A stretch of DNA of 64,000 nt. Origin: Dermabacter sp. GTDB taxonomy: Bacteria; Actinomycetota; Actinomycetes; Actinomycetales; Dermabacteraceae. Position 1 is the first letter of the stretch, and every line of letters begins with the position of its first letter. The stretch covers positions 351,484 through 415,483 of the forward strand of contig JAUNTX010000001.1 of NCBI GenBank assembly GCA_030538475.1. Reading direction: 5' to 3'. A program made the translations under genes and the position numbers. This document shows positions 9,368-18,599 of this stretch, piece by piece. The notes beneath the pieces are model-generated. The model searched no databases. It was not told the origin of the DNA and saw nothing but the letters and a program-made list of their open reading frames with translations.

Positions 9368-10671
9368 CGAAGAATCCCTTCGTAGTGATGCTGCTGAAGC
9401 TTGGAGTCGATCTGCTTGAGCGTATCGAGGCCCACGCCGACGATGATGAGAAGGGCCGCGCCGCCGAACGGGAAGTTCTGATCGGCGCCGAGGAACGCGA
9501 ACGCGAGCAGCGGCACGAGGGCGAGCACACCGAGGTACAGGGAGCCCGCCGACAGGACACGGTTGATGACGTACTGGAGGTAGCGCGCCGTCGGGCGGCC
9601 CGCGCGGATGCCCGGCACGAAACCGCCGTACTTCTTCATGTTGTCCGCGATCTCCTCGGCGTTGAAGGTGATCGAGACGTAGAAGAAGGCGAAGAACACG
9701 ATGAGGGCGAAGTAGAGCGTCGAGTACGCCCACGAGAAGCCCGTGCCGAGCACGAAGTGCGCGTTGACCCACTGCACCCACCCGGCCGTCGGGTCGCCGA
9801 AGGAGGCGATCAGCTGCGGCAGGGCCAGGAGCGAGGACGCGAAGATAATCGGGATCACGCCGGCCTGGTTGACCTTGATCGGGATGTAGGTGGAGCTTCC
9901 GCCGACCAGGCGGCGGCCGATCTGCCGCTTCGCGTACTGCACGGGGACGCGGCGCTGGGACTGCTCAACGAAGATGACGGCCACGACCACGAGGAGGCCG
10001 ACGGCCATGACGAGGCCGAACGTGAACCAGCCCTGGAGGGTGAGGATCTGGCCGAGGGAGGACGGGAAGCCCGCCGCAATCGACGTGAAGATCAGGAGCG
10101 ACATGCCGTTGCCGACGCCCTTTTCGGTGATGAGTTCACCGAGCCACATGATCGCCATCGTGCCCGCGGTCATGGTCAGGATCATGAGGGAGAGCATGAT
10201 CGCCGAATCGTCCGGCACGAGGTCCAGGGGGCAGCCCACGAAGAAGTTGCCGGAGTTCACGAGGGTGATGATGGTCGTGGACTGGAGGACCGCGAGGCCG
10301 ATCGTGAGGTAGCGGGTGTACTGCGTGAGCTTCGCCTGGCCCGCCTGGCCGTCCTTGTGCAGCTCATCGAACTTCGGGATGACCACGCGCAGCAGCTGCA
10401 CGATGATCGACGCCGTAATGTAGGGCATCACGCCGAGCGCGAAGACCGACATCTGCAAGAGCGCGCCACCGGAGAACAGGTTCACCATGCCGAGCACGTT
10501 GCCCGCATCGCCCTGGAGCGACATGTCGGCGCACTGGTTGATGTTCGTGTAGTCGAAGCCCGGCGTGGGAACAAAGACGCCGAAGCGATAGACGGCCAGC
10601 AGCGCGAGCACGAACAAGATCTTGTTACGAAGCTCGGGGGTGCGGAAGGCTCGCACGAAGGCGTTGTCCAC
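9364..10671 (-). CDS. secY: Protein translocase subunit SecY
   Basis: Pore subunit of the SecYEG channel in the cytoplasmic membrane. The 435-aa protein has about ten hydrophobic segments, an N-terminus FVRAFRTPELRNKILF, the plug-region sequence after FVPTPG, and the conserved cytosolic loop with QSQRRVPVQYAKR. The GTG at 10671 is chosen because AGGAGG lies 7 nt upstream. An ATG 96 nt further upstream is in frame but would add a non-homologous leader. secE is at 52.1 kb. Confidence 0.97.
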   Translation of the reverse strand: MDNAFVRAFRTPELRNKILFVLALLAVYRFGVFVPTPGFDYTNINQCADMSLQGDAGNVLGMVNLFSGGALLQMSVFALGVMPYITASIIVQLLRVVIPKFDELHKDGQAGQAKLTQYTRYLTIGLAVLQSTTIITLVNSGNFFVGCPLDLVPDDSAIMLSLMILTMTAGTMAIMWLGELITEKGVGNGMSLLIFTSIAAGFPSSLGQILTLQGWFTFGLVMAVGLLVVVAVIFVEQSQRRVPVQYAKRQIGRRLVGGSSTYIPIKVNQAGVIPIIFASSLLALPQLIASFGDPTAGWVQWVNAHFVLGTGFSWAYSTLYFALIVFFAFFYVSITFNAEEIADNMKKYGGFVPGIRAGRPTARYLQYVINRVLSAGSLYLGVLALVPLLAFAFLGADQNFPFGGAALLIIVGVGLDTLKQIDSKLQQHHYEGILR

Positions 10672-10854
10672 CCGTGTCCTCCTGTCGAGGGCCCGCGAGG
10701 GGCCCGGAAAATGGTGACGATACTGTGCGTCGGCCTCACTGGACCGTGCGCCAGGCTCACTGGCCACGGTAGCGCAATGAGAAAAGGCACCGCGGCTCAG
10801 ATTATTTCGAGCCGCGATGCCTCGTCAAAAGAGCATCGTTACGAATGCCTCACG

Positions 10855-11307
10855 TCACGCAACAGTGATCGTGCCGCCAGCGGCGGTGATCTTCTCTTCG
10901 GCCGAGGCCGAGAACTTCTGTGCGGTGATGTCGAGCTTGACGCTGATGTCGCCGTCGCCCAGCACCTTGACGGGCTGGTTCTTGCGGACAGCGCCGAGGG
11001 CCACGAGGTCCGCGACGGTGACGGTGCCACCCTCGGGGAACAGAACCTCGAGCGAATCCAGGTTCACCACCTGGTACTCGACACGGAACGGGTTCTTGAA
11101 GCCACGCAGCTTGGGAAGGCGGCGGTGCATCGGGGTCTGACCACCCTCGAAGCCAGCCTTCACCTGGTAGCGAGCCTTCGTGCCCTTGGTACCGCGACCA
11201 GCGGTCTTACCCTTGGAGCCCTCGCCTCGACCCACGCGGGTCTTGGCGGTCTTCGCGCCGGGAGCCGGACGAAGATCGTGGAGCTTGAGCGGATTGTCGT
11301 TCGCCAT
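10855..11307 (-). CDS. rplO: 50S ribosomal protein L15
   Basis: Late-assembly large-subunit protein. The 150-aa product has the basic N-terminus [12 protein letters not shown], the Gly-rich [18 protein letters not shown] segment and [19 protein letters not shown], all diagnostic. It lies 3 nt after rpmD. The 183-nt gap before secY is the longest inside the spc operon apart from the gaps around rpmJ. Confidence 0.97.
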   Translation of the reverse strand: MANDNPLKLHDLRPAPGAKTAKTRVGRGEGSKGKTAGRGTKGTKARYQVKAGFEGGQTPMHRRLPKLRGFKNPFRVEYQVVNLDSLEVLFPEGGTVTVADLVALGAVRKNQPVKVLGDGDISVKLDITAQKFSASAEEKITAAGGTITVA

Positions 11308-11310
11308 GGA

Positions 11311-11490
11311 TCAGTCCACCTCTTCAACCGTCACGAGGTGACGGACGGCATTGATCATGCCGCGAATTTCGGGGCGGTCTTCCTTCACCACAACGTCGCC
11401 GATGCGCTTGAGGCCGAGGCCTCGCACCGTCTCACGCTGGGCCTGGTTGCCGCCGATTACCGACTTGACCTGAGTCACCTTGAGCTGCAT
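11311..11490 (-). CDS. rpmD: 50S ribosomal protein L30
   Basis: A 59-aa protein read directly from the minus strand. It begins [14 protein letters not shown], contains [14 protein letters not shown] and ends HLVTVEEVD. The ATG overlaps the rpsE stop by one base (TGATG), so the two are translationally coupled. It is bacterial L30 by length and position between rpsE and rplO. Confidence 0.96.
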   Translation of the reverse strand: MQLKVTQVKSVIGGNQAQRETVRGLGLKRIGDVVVKEDRPEIRGMINAVRHLVTVEEVD

Positions 11491-12179
11491 CAGGCACCTA
11501 CCTTTTCGTCACGAGCGGCACGAGCGGCCGCGCGGCCTTCGGCCTGAGCGCGAAGGAGGTAGCCCGGGGCCACAGCCTCGAGCGGGAGCCCACGGCGCGC
11601 GGCCACGGCTTCCGGCTCTTCGAGCTGCTTGAGGGCTGCCACGGTGGCGTGCACGATGTTGATCGTGTTCGACGAACCGAGCGACTTGCTCAGCACGTCG
11701 TGGACGCCCGCGCACTCGAGGACGGCACGCACCGGGCCACCGGCGATAACACCGGTACCGGGGGCAGCCGGGCGCAGGAAGACGACGCCGGCGGCGTCCT
11801 CACCCTGGACCGGGTGCACGATCGTGCCCTGGATGCGGGGAACGCGGAAGAAGTTTTTCTTCGCTTCCTCGACACCCTTCGAGATGGCGGCGGGAACTTC
11901 CTTCGCCTTGCCGTAGCCCACACCAACGGTGCCGTCGCCGTCGCCTACCACCACGAGTGCGGTGAAGGAGAAACGGCGGCCACCCTTGACGACCTTCGAC
12001 ACGCGGTTGATCGACACCACGCGCTCAAGGAAAGCTGACTTCTCTTCCTGCTGGCGTCCGCCGCGGCCTTCGCCACGACGTCCACCCTGACGGTCCGAAC
12101 TGCGACCGCGGTTGTTCTCTTCGTTCTCGCCCCTCCGACCGGAGGCGGCGGGACCGTTACTACGCTGCTGTGCAGCCAT
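11490..12179 (-). CDS. rpsE: 30S ribosomal protein S5
   Basis: Small-subunit protein involved in decoding accuracy and mRNA unwinding. The 229-aa product has a long Arg/Gly/Glu-rich N-terminal extension (about 1-45), typical of actinobacteria. It then has the S5 core with [21 protein letters not shown], the loop [12 protein letters not shown], and the C-terminal domain with GGPVRAVLE and [18 protein letters not shown] precedes the ATG at 12179. Confidence 0.97.
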   Translation of the reverse strand: MAAQQRSNGPAASGRRGENEENNRGRSSDRQGGRRGEGRGGRQQEEKSAFLERVVSINRVSKVVKGGRRFSFTALVVVGDGDGTVGVGYGKAKEVPAAISKGVEEAKKNFFRVPRIQGTIVHPVQGEDAAGVVFLRPAAPGTGVIAGGPVRAVLECAGVHDVLSKSLGSSNTINIVHATVAALKQLEEPEAVAARRGLPLEAVAPGYLLRAQAEGRAAARAARDEKVGA

Positions 12180-12214
12180 GGGAATCCTCTTCTCGTCCTG
12201 TTTCCGGGGGGCTG

Positions 12215-12607
12215 TCAGAGCGTGAGCCCGGCCTCGCGGGCGCCGTCGGCGACGGCGGCCACACGGCCGTGGTACTTGTTACCGCCGCGGTCAAAGACCA
12301 CGGTGTCAACGCCGGCGTCCTTTGCACGGGCCGCCACGAGGAGACCCACCTGCTTGGCCTTCTCGGTCTTGCTCGCGTCCGAGGCGCGCAGGTCTGCTTC
12401 CATCGTCGAGGCCGACGCGAGGGTCTTGCCCACGACGTCGTCGATGACCTGGACGAACACGTGACGCTGCGACCGGGTCACCACGAGGCGCGGACGCGCG
12501 GCGGTGCCGGAGATGCGGCGACGAAGGCGCAGGTGGCGGCGGCCACGAGCGAGGACGCGGCTCTTGCGCGCGCCGCGGGTGTGCTTCTCAGCGAAACCCA
12601 TAATCAC
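12215..12607 (-). CDS. rplR: 50S ribosomal protein L18
   Basis: 5S rRNA-binding protein of the central protuberance. Core motifs are [32 protein letters not shown] and the C-terminal [24 protein letters not shown]. The start is ambiguous. A GTG at 12607 overlaps the rplF stop (GTGA) and sits 7 nt from GGAAAGG. An ATG at 12601 gives [10 protein letters not shown]. The GTG is preferred on spacing and coupling; the proteins differ by two residues. Confidence 0.96.
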   Translation of the reverse strand: MIMGFAEKHTRGARKSRVLARGRRHLRLRRRISGTAARPRLVVTRSQRHVFVQVIDDVVGKTLASASTMEADLRASDASKTEKAKQVGLLVAARAKDAGVDTVVFDRGGNKYHGRVAAVADGAREAGLTL

Positions 12608-13146
12608 TTACCAGCCTTTCCGGCCTTGCGCAGCACGTTCTCGCCCGCGTAGCGCACGCCCTTGCCCTTGTACGGCTCGGGCTTGCGGAGCTTGCGGATG
12701 TTCGCGGCGACTTCGCCCACCTGCTGCTTGTCGATGCCGGACACCGAGAACTTCGTCGGCGTCTCGACCGTGAAGGTGATGCCCATGGGGGCCTTCACCA
12801 CGACGGGGTGCGAGAAGCCGAGTGCGAACTCGAGGTCGGTGCCCTTGGCCACGACGCGGTAGCCGGTGCCGACGATTTCGAGCTTCTTCTCGAAGCCTTC
12901 GGTCACGCCCTGCACCATGTTCGAAATGAGCGTGCGGGCGAGGCCGTGAAGGGCCTTGCTCTCGCGCTCGTCGTTGGGGCGGTTCACCACGATGGTGCCG
13001 TCCTCGCTGCGCTCAACGCTCAGCGGGGCGGGAACCAGGTACTGAAGTTCGCCCTTCGGGCCAGCGACCTGTACGCGCTGACCGTCGATCGTCACACCGG
13101 TGACGGAAGCCGGTACGGAAACCGGGAGTCGTCCAATTCGGGACAT
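12604..13146 (-). CDS. rplF: 50S ribosomal protein L6
   Basis: Binds near the sarcin-ricin loop and the factor-binding site. The 180-aa product starts [15 protein letters not shown], has the internal duplication typical of L6 ([10 protein letters not shown] and [10 protein letters not shown]) and ends in [15 protein letters not shown] followed by the [10 protein letters not shown] tail. The gene lies 21 nt after rpsH. Confidence 0.97.
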   Translation of the reverse strand: MSRIGRLPVSVPASVTGVTIDGQRVQVAGPKGELQYLVPAPLSVERSEDGTIVVNRPNDERESKALHGLARTLISNMVQGVTEGFEKKLEIVGTGYRVVAKGTDLEFALGFSHPVVVKAPMGITFTVETPTKFSVSGIDKQQVGEVAANIRKLRKPEPYKGKGVRYAGENVLRKAGKAGK

Positions 13147-13167
13147 TGCGGAATCTCCTTTCCCGGA

Positions 13168-13566
13168 TTACCAGACGTAGGCGAGGACTTCTCCGCCCAC
13201 GCCCTTCTTGGAAGCCTGCTTGTCGGTGAGGAGGCCGGAGGACGTGGACAGAATCGCCACGCCGAGGCCGCCGAGCACCTTGGGCAGGTTGGTGGACTTT
13301 GCGTATACGCGCAGACCCGGCTTCGAGATGCGGCGCACGCCGGAAAGGGCGCGCTCACGGGACGGCGTGTACTTGAGGTCGATGACGAGGTTCTTGCCCA
13401 CCTCGGCCTCTTCTTCGTGCCAGTCCTTGATGTAGCCCTCGGCCTTGAGAATGTCCGCGATACGGGACTTCAGGTTCGAGTACGGCATGGTCACGGAATC
13501 GTGGAAGGCCGAGTTGGCGTTCCGGATTCGCGTCAGCATGTCCGCGATCGGATCAGTCATTGTCAT
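13168..13566 (-). CDS. rpsH: 30S ribosomal protein S8
   Basis: Primary 16S rRNA-binding protein. In other bacteria S8 is the translational repressor of the spc operon. The 132-aa product carries [15 protein letters not shown] at the N-terminus and ends [11 protein letters not shown], both typical, with [16 protein letters not shown] before the end. The start could be ATG 13566 or ATG 13560; the former is used in most actinobacterial S8 proteins I recall. Confidence 0.97.
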   Translation of the reverse strand: MTMTDPIADMLTRIRNANSAFHDSVTMPYSNLKSRIADILKAEGYIKDWHEEEAEVGKNLVIDLKYTPSRERALSGVRRISKPGLRVYAKSTNLPKVLGGLGVAILSTSSGLLTDKQASKKGVGGEVLAYVW

Positions 13567-13629
13567 GTCGAATGCTTCTTTCTCACCGTGGTTTCCCCGC
13601 GCTCGCGCGGGGACCTGTGGCGATAGTCC

Positions 13630-13815
13630 TTACCAGCTGCTCTTGGTGACACCGGGCAGTTCACCGCGGTGCGCCATCTCGCGAAGGCACACGCGGCACA
13701 GACCGAACTTGCGGTACACCGAGTGCGGACGACCGCACCGCTGGCACCGGGTGTAGGCGCGCACCGCGAACTTCGGCTTGCGCTGCTGCTTATTGATAAG
13801 CGCTGTCTTGGCCAT
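13630..13815 (-). CDS. rpsZ: 30S ribosomal protein S14, zinc-binding type (S14Z)
   Basis: A 61-aa S14 starting [16 protein letters not shown]. Four cysteines in two CxxC pairs (CQRCGRPH and CRVCLREMA) make a zinc ribbon, which separates it from the longer zinc-free RpsN. The ATG at 13815 gives the canonical length, although the frame is open upstream. The gene is packed between rplE (1-nt gap) and rpsH. Confidence 0.96.
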   Translation of the reverse strand: MAKTALINKQQRKPKFAVRAYTRCQRCGRPHSVYRKFGLCRVCLREMAHRGELPGVTKSSW

Positions 13816-13816
13816 T

Positions 13817-14386
13817 TCAGTTCTCCTTGAACGGGAAACCGAGCGCACGAAGCAGCGCACGTCCCTCGTCGTCGTTCTTGGCGGTGGTCACGACGGTGAT
13901 GTCCATGCCGCGAACGCGGTCGATCTTGTCCTGATCGATCTCATGGAACATGACCTGCTCGGTGAGACCGAAGGTGTAGTTGCCGTTGCCATCGAACTGC
14001 TTCGGCGACAGGCCGCGGAAGTCGCGGATGCGCGGAAGGGCGGTCGAGAGCAGGCGGTCGAGGAACTCCCACATGCGATCGCCACGCAGCGTGGTGTGGC
14101 AGCCGATGGCCTGGCCCTCACGCAGCTTGAACTGGGCGATCGACTTGCGAGCGCGCGTGACCTGCGGCTTCTGACCCGTGATGGCGGTGAGGTCCTTGAT
14201 GGCACCGTCGATCACCTTCGAGTCGCGAGCGGCCTCGCCCACACCCATGTTCACCACAATCTTGGTGAGTCCGGGGATGAGCATCGGGTTCGCGTAGGCG
14301 AACTCGTCCTGGAGGCTCTTCTTGATCTCTTCGCGGTAGCGGGTCTTGAGGCGCGGGGTGGGCGCGGTCTGGGTCGTCTCAGTCAT
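13817..14386 (-). CDS. rplE: 50S ribosomal protein L5
   Basis: 5S rRNA-binding protein forming the bridge to S13. The 189-aa product contains [31 protein letters not shown], the [19 protein letters not shown] block and the C-terminal [20 protein letters not shown], all L5 hallmarks. Its ATG overlaps the rplX stop by one base (TGATG). Confidence 0.97.
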   Translation of the reverse strand: MTETTQTAPTPRLKTRYREEIKKSLQDEFAYANPMLIPGLTKIVVNMGVGEAARDSKVIDGAIKDLTAITGQKPQVTRARKSIAQFKLREGQAIGCHTTLRGDRMWEFLDRLLSTALPRIRDFRGLSPKQFDGNGNYTFGLTEQVMFHEIDQDKIDRVRGMDITVVTTAKNDDEGRALLRALGFPFKEN

Positions 14387-14799
14387 CAGATGTCCTTCCC
14401 AGTGCGCTTGGAGACGCGCACACGAATGGTCTTCGTGCGCCCGTTGTCCAGCTCAATCGTCTCTTCACGGAAGCCCACGCGGGTGGGCTTGCCGTCTTCG
14501 GGATCCACGAGCGCCACGTTCGAGATGTGGATGGGGGCTTCCACGTGCTCGATGCCACCGGCCTGGCCGTTCTGGCCCGGCTTGTTGTGGCGGGTGACGC
14601 GGTTGACGCCTTCCACGAGCACGCGCTGCGTCTCGGAGAATACTTCGAGGACGCGGCCCTGCTTGCCCTTATCGCCAGCGGTCAGTTCGACCTTGCCCTT
14701 GTCGGCGCGGGTCTTGTTGCGCTGTGCGATCTTGTCTTCGTCGCTCGTGCGACCGGTGATGACCTGAACGAGGTCACCCTTTTTAATCTTCATGCCCAT
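14386..14799 (-). CDS. rplX: 50S ribosomal protein L24
   Basis: Assembly-initiating 50S protein with a KOW fold. The 137-aa product shows [14 protein letters not shown], a KOW-like segment [11 protein letters not shown], and [25 protein letters not shown] lies 9 nt upstream of the ATG at 14799, which favours it over the in-frame ATG two codons later. The gene is 1 nt downstream of rplN. Confidence 0.97.
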   Translation of the reverse strand: MGMKIKKGDLVQVITGRTSDEDKIAQRNKTRADKGKVELTAGDKGKQGRVLEVFSETQRVLVEGVNRVTRHNKPGQNGQAGGIEHVEAPIHISNVALVDPEDGKPTRVGFREETIELDNGRTKTIRVRVSKRTGKDI

Positions 14800-14800
14800 T

Positions 14801-15169
14801 TCACAGCACCTCCGGTGCCAGCGAGATGATCTTCATGAACCGCTTGTCGCGCAGCTCGCGGCCCACGGGGCCGAAGATGCGGGTGCCACGCGGCTCACCG
14901 TCGTTCTTGAGAATGACGGCTGCGTTCTCATCAAAGCGAATGTACGAACCATCGGCACGGCGGCGCTCCTTCGTGGTGCGAACCACGACAGCCTTCACCA
15001 CATCACCCTTTTTGACGTTGCCGCCGGGGATGGCGTCCTTGACGGTCGCCACGATGGTGTCGCCGATGCCGGCGTAACGGCGACCCGAGCCACCGAGAAC
15101 ACGGATGCAGAGGATTTCCTTTGCACCGGTGTTGTCGGCGATCTTGAGTCGCGACTCCTGCTGAATCAC
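14801..15169 (-). CDS. rplN: 50S ribosomal protein L14
   Basis: Contacts 16S rRNA in bridge B8. The 122-aa product starts [18 protein letters not shown] and includes the L14 signature region [17 protein letters not shown] and [13 protein letters not shown] start at 15169 with GGAG upstream. It is the first gene of the spc operon here. In most bacteria rpsQ lies immediately upstream, but here a forward-strand block of about 4.8 kb intervenes, so this gene must have its own promoter. Confidence 0.97.
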   Translation of the reverse strand: MIQQESRLKIADNTGAKEILCIRVLGGSGRRYAGIGDTIVATVKDAIPGGNVKKGDVVKAVVVRTTKERRRADGSYIRFDENAAVILKNDGEPRGTRIFGPVGRELRDKRFMKIISLAPEVL

Positions 15170-15295
15170 TAACGTTCTCCTTGCGTCTCGCCGGTTCTCT
15201 TCCCGCGTGTGCGGTCCGAGCCTTGCGGAACGGATATCGGACTTGTCTTCCGTGGCCCGCCGGAGCGGGTCGCGGTTTCCAGTTCCCGGGCATCA

Positions 15296-15322
15296 AAAAA
15301 CCCCTAGCCGGACTCAGGCACG
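15296..15322 (-). terminator. Possible attenuator hairpin plus T6 upstream of rplN
   Basis: On the minus strand an imperfect CCTGAG..CCGG..CTAGGGG hairpin is followed directly by TTTTTT, about 127 nt before the rplN start. It resembles an intrinsic terminator but lies upstream of, not after, the operon, so it could attenuate the spc transcript. The stem is interrupted, so the call is tentative. Confidence 0.35.
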
Positions 15323-15558
15323 TGGCCGCGAGGCTGGTGCGAGGTCTCCGACAGGGTTGGGTCCCGCGAGGCGGGGCCCGAGGACCGGGTCCTGCGCGTG
15401 GGGTGGCGCCCGCCATTGGACCGGGGTCCGAAACGAGGCGTCGCTCCACAGCAACCTCTCTAGCTTACGGCACGGGGCCGACGCTCGTAACCCCCGGGGC
15501 GACGCCGCCCGGTGTGTGCTTGGTCTCCCCGGTGCGCGGGCTCGACCCGACTCGCGGC

Positions 15559-15574
15559 CATGACAGCTGTCATG
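15559..15574. promoter_or_regulatory. Perfect 16-bp palindrome, candidate operator of the exporter/two-component block
   Basis: CATGACAGCTGTCATG is fully self-complementary and lies 58 nt upstream of the ABC ATPase start. The core TGACAnnTGTCA is the kind of site bound by dimeric NarL/LuxR response regulators, one of which is encoded three genes downstream. Autoregulation of the block is therefore inferred but not shown. Confidence 0.55.
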
Positions 15575-15632
15575 CGGGGATGATGACGCACTGCCCTTCT
15601 GCGGCACTCCCGAGGCGGGAAGGATGGGAGGC

Positions 15633-16559
15633 ATGAACACATCAGGAACAACTCCTCCCCTGGATTCGATGACCGACGCCGCGATGAGCATCGCGGCCGT
15701 CACGAAGCGCTACGGCAACGTGCGGGCCGTGGACGAGGTCTCGCTCGAGGTGCCCCGCGGCCAGATCCTCGCGCTGCTCGGGCGCAACGGCGCCGGGAAG
15801 TCTACGCTCATGGAACTCATGCTGGGCCTCGCGGTGCCGCAGCAGGGCTCGGTCACGATCGCGGGCGTCTCCCCCACGGCCGCGACTCGCGGCGGCGCGA
15901 TTGGCGCGATGCTGCAGGACGGCGCCCTCATGTACGAACAGTCCGTGAAGACCAACCTCAGGATGCTGCACGGCCTGCACGCCCACCCCCGCCCCCTGGA
16001 CGAGGTGGTGGCCATTGCCGGGCTCGAGCCCCTGTTGAAGAGCCGCGTGGACAAGCTCTCGGGCGGGCAAACGCAGCGCCTGCGCTTCGCCATTGCCCTG
16101 CTGGGGGATCCGCAGATTCTCCTGCTGGACGAGCCGACGGCGGGCATGGATGTCGAGTCCCGGCTCGAGTTCTGGGAGCGCATCCGCACGGTGGCCGCCC
16201 AGGGCGTCACCATCGTGTTCGCGACGCACTACCTCGAAGAGGCCGAGCGCGAGGCCGAGCGGATCGTCGTGATGCATCGCGGCCGTGTGGTGGCCGACGG
16301 CGACCGGGCCGCAATGACCTCCCTCATCAATGGCCGCACCCTGACGGTGCAGGGCATTTCCCCCGCCACCCTCGAAGCACTCCCGGGCGTGGCCCACGCG
16401 TGGAGCGAGAGCGGAGAAACGCGGGCGCTATGCCCCGACGCGGACGCCGTGCTGCGCACGCTCATGACCGCGCCGGAGTTTTCCGGGGTCCACGACGTGC
16501 GCGTCGCCGACCCCACCCTTGAAGAAGCCTTCCTGATCATGACTGGAGAGAACTCATGA
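15633..16559 (+). CDS. ABC transporter ATP-binding protein (ABC-2 exporter type)
   Basis: ATPase of a two-gene exporter. Walker A GRNGAGKST (50-58), Q-loop LQDG (Q95), signature LSGGQTQR (142-149), Walker B LLLDEP (163-168) and switch His199 (FATHY) are all intact. The 308-aa protein fits the drug/antimicrobial-type ABC-2 family, in which the ATPase pairs with a separate permease. The ATG at 15633 has GGAAGG 9 nt upstream; an ATG at 15624 is in frame but too close to that site. The stop overlaps the permease start (ATGA). The following sensor kinase and regulator suggest signal-controlled export, but the substrate is unknown. Confidence 0.93.
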   Translation: MNTSGTTPPLDSMTDAAMSIAAVTKRYGNVRAVDEVSLEVPRGQILALLGRNGAGKSTLMELMLGLAVPQQGSVTIAGVSPTAATRGGAIGAMLQDGALMYEQSVKTNLRMLHGLHAHPRPLDEVVAIAGLEPLLKSRVDKLSGGQTQRLRFAIALLGDPQILLLDEPTAGMDVESRLEFWERIRTVAAQGVTIVFATHYLEEAEREAERIVVMHRGRVVADGDRAAMTSLINGRTLTVQGISPATLEALPGVAHAWSESGETRALCPDADAVLRTLMTAPEFSGVHDVRVADPTLEEAFLIMTGENS

Positions 16560-17362
16560 GCACCGACACCTTGACGCTGACCACGGGCCGCGCGCCGCTT
16601 GCCGCGGGAGGCCGCCGCTCGGGCCTCGCCCGCACCGCGAACTACACGCTCGCGAGCGTGCTCATGACGCTGCGGGACTTCCTCTTCCTGTTCTTCACGA
16701 TCGCCTTTCCCGTCATGATGTACCTGTTCTTCGCGGCGATGTTCGGCGATCAGGCCGACGGCGCGGCCCGCACGATCATCCTCATGAACATGGCGATCTA
16801 CGGCGGGCTCGGCGCGTCGATGTCGGCGGGCACGCAGTTGCAGAAGGACGCACGCAGCGGCTTCCTTCGCCAGCTCACCATTGCCGGGCTCTCGCCCCGC
16901 GAGTTCCTCGTGGGCTGCATCGCGTGCGGCAGCATCGTCATCATTCCCGCGCTCGTCGTGGTCTTTGCCGTCGGCGCCGCCACGGGGGCGGAGCTGACCG
17001 TCTCCACCTTCACGCTCGGCATTCTCGTGCTGTGGCTCGCGCTCATTCCCACGCAGCTCATCGGCATCGCGCTCGCCACGTTCCTGCCGGAGTCCGCCGC
17101 GAATGCGGCCTCGATTGCCCTGCTGATGGCGCTCGCGATTCTGGGTGGCCTGTGGTTCCCGATGGATCAGTTCCCGGAGGTCATGCAGGCCATCGGTCGC
17201 CTCACCCCCGCCTACTGGGTGGCCGAACTGGGTCAGTGGGCCGTGCTCGGGGCAAACTTCCCGCCGATGGCGCTCGTGGGTATCGGCGCGTGGACTCTCG
17301 CCCTGCTGCTCGTGTGCGGCATCGGACTGCGCCGCTCGGTCGCGCGCAGCGCCCGCCGCTGA
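16556..17362 (+). CDS. ABC-2 type transporter permease
   Basis: Membrane partner of the preceding ATPase. The 268-aa protein has about six hydrophobic segments: first near residues 40-60, then around 80-95, 120-145, 150-175, 180-200 and 235-260. The loop between the second and third segments has GTQLQKDARSGFLRQLTIAG, a pattern common in ABC-2 permeases. Start and upstream stop overlap by 4 nt, so the pair is translationally coupled. A 46-nt gap follows before the kinase gene. Confidence 0.92.
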   Translation: MSTDTLTLTTGRAPLAAGGRRSGLARTANYTLASVLMTLRDFLFLFFTIAFPVMMYLFFAAMFGDQADGAARTIILMNMAIYGGLGASMSAGTQLQKDARSGFLRQLTIAGLSPREFLVGCIACGSIVIIPALVVVFAVGAATGAELTVSTFTLGILVLWLALIPTQLIGIALATFLPESAANAASIALLMALAILGGLWFPMDQFPEVMQAIGRLTPAYWVAELGQWAVLGANFPPMALVGIGAWTLALLLVCGIGLRRSVARSARR

Positions 17363-17408
17363 ACGCTCCTGCGGCTCCGATTCCGCGAGAGGGAAGGCAC
17401 CTGGAACA

Positions 17409-18599
17409 ATGGACACCATGACTGCACCGAGCCCCGCACTTGCGCCACCGGCCGCGGGGCTCGGCGCCCGGCTTGATCGCCTGTGGGCCCCGGACCGGGC
17501 CGAACCCTACGCCGATCCCACCCCGCGGGGCCTCATCCGTGGCATCCGGCACTCCGGCGCCATCGCGTTTGCGGCGCCGTCGCTCATCTTCCTCGTCTTT
17601 CCCATCGCGGGCGGCTGGTCCACCCACGGCCCACTGCTCGCGCTCGCCGTGACCGCGGTGTGCCTCGTGTACGGGCTCGTCTTCGTCGGCTCCCTCGGCG
17701 TGGTCTTCATGGCGGGCAGGTGGAGGGCGCTCTGGCTCGTGCTCGCGTGGGCGCTCGTCGGGATCCTCGCGTTCATCTCGAGCGCGGAGTACATGGGCAT
17801 GTACCAAGTCCTGATCCACATGATGGTGCTGCCCTGGCGGCACGCGAAGTGGGTGGCGTGGCCGGTCGCCGCGCTCTTCGTCATCGCCTCGACCCTCACG
17901 GGGGCGATCTTCGGGGTCCTGCTGAGCCTCGCGGGTCTCGCGTTCGGGCTCGGTATGGGTTCCTCGATTCACCAGAGCGTCCTTCAGGAGCAGCTCGCCG
18001 AGGAGCGGGACCGCAACGCCTCGCTCGCCGTGTTCGCCGAACGGGCGCGGATCGGCCGCGACCTGCACGACATCCTCGGGCACTCCCTCACGACTATCAC
18101 GGTCTCCGCGCAGCTCGCGGCCCGGCTCGTGGAGACCGCGCCCGAGGCCGCCGCCGAGAAGCTGCGGGAGATCGAGGCGCTCAGCCGAACCGCGCTCGCC
18201 GACGTGCGCGCGACCTCAAGCGGCCTGCTCCAGGTGCGCGTGGCCTCCGAGATCGCGTCGGCCCGGCAGATTCTTGCCGCGGCGGGCATCGATGCGCACA
18301 CGCCGTCGGCCATCCCCGAACTGGACGATGCGCGCGCCGAGCTGTGGGGATACGTGGTGCGCGAGGGCGTGACGAACGTGGTGCGCCACTCCGAGGCGAC
18401 CACGTGCCGGATCGTGGTGGAGGCGGACCGGGTGCTGATCCAGGACGACGGCGTGGGCATCCCAGCCGAGGCGCCGCTCAGCGGGCTCGCGGGACTGCGC
18501 GCACGGGTCGAGGCCGCGGGCGGGAGCATCGAGCTCACCCCCGCGCAGCCGGGCACGGTGCTCGAGGCGCGCGTGACACCGGGCGAGGGGGCGGCATGA
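17409..18599 (+). CDS. Sensor histidine kinase, NarL/DesK type (HisKA_3)
   Basis: Membrane sensor predicted to phosphorylate the downstream regulator. The 396-aa protein has five or six transmembrane segments in residues 50-185 and no obvious extracellular sensor domain, so it may sense the membrane or its partner transporter. A coiled linker follows. The dimerisation/phosphoacceptor domain has RIGRDLHDILGHSLT (H220). The ATPase domain has REGVTNVVRHS (N323) and DDGVG (347-351). The ATG at 17409 is used; a second ATG three codons on is possible. The stop overlaps the regulator start (ATGA). Confidence 0.93.
   Translation: MDTMTAPSPALAPPAAGLGARLDRLWAPDRAEPYADPTPRGLIRGIRHSGAIAFAAPSLIFLVFPIAGGWSTHGPLLALAVTAVCLVYGLVFVGSLGVVFMAGRWRALWLVLAWALVGILAFISSAEYMGMYQVLIHMMVLPWRHAKWVAWPVAALFVIASTLTGAIFGVLLSLAGLAFGLGMGSSIHQSVLQEQLAEERDRNASLAVFAERARIGRDLHDILGHSLTTITVSAQLAARLVETAPEAAAEKLREIEALSRTALADVRATSSGLLQVRVASEIASARQILAAAGIDAHTPSAIPELDDARAELWGYVVREGVTNVVRHSEATTCRIVVEADRVLIQDDGVGIPAEAPLSGLAGLRARVEAAGGSIELTPAQPGTVLEARVTPGEGAA

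Larger units (their letters stand above)
15170..15632. other. Divergent intergenic region between rplN and the ABC/two-component block
   Basis: No convincing gene is present. The region must hold the leftward spc-operon promoter and the rightward promoter of the exporter block. Noted inside it are a GC hairpin followed by T6 on the minus strand (near 15295-15325) and a perfect 16-bp palindrome at 15559-15574. I could not assign either promoter with confidence. Confidence 0.6.

Noticed and set aside
10672..10767. Upstream in-frame ATG for secY
   Set aside because: The GTG at 10671 has AGGAGG at 7 nt and starts with the conserved N-terminus. The added 32 residues look like untranslated leader.
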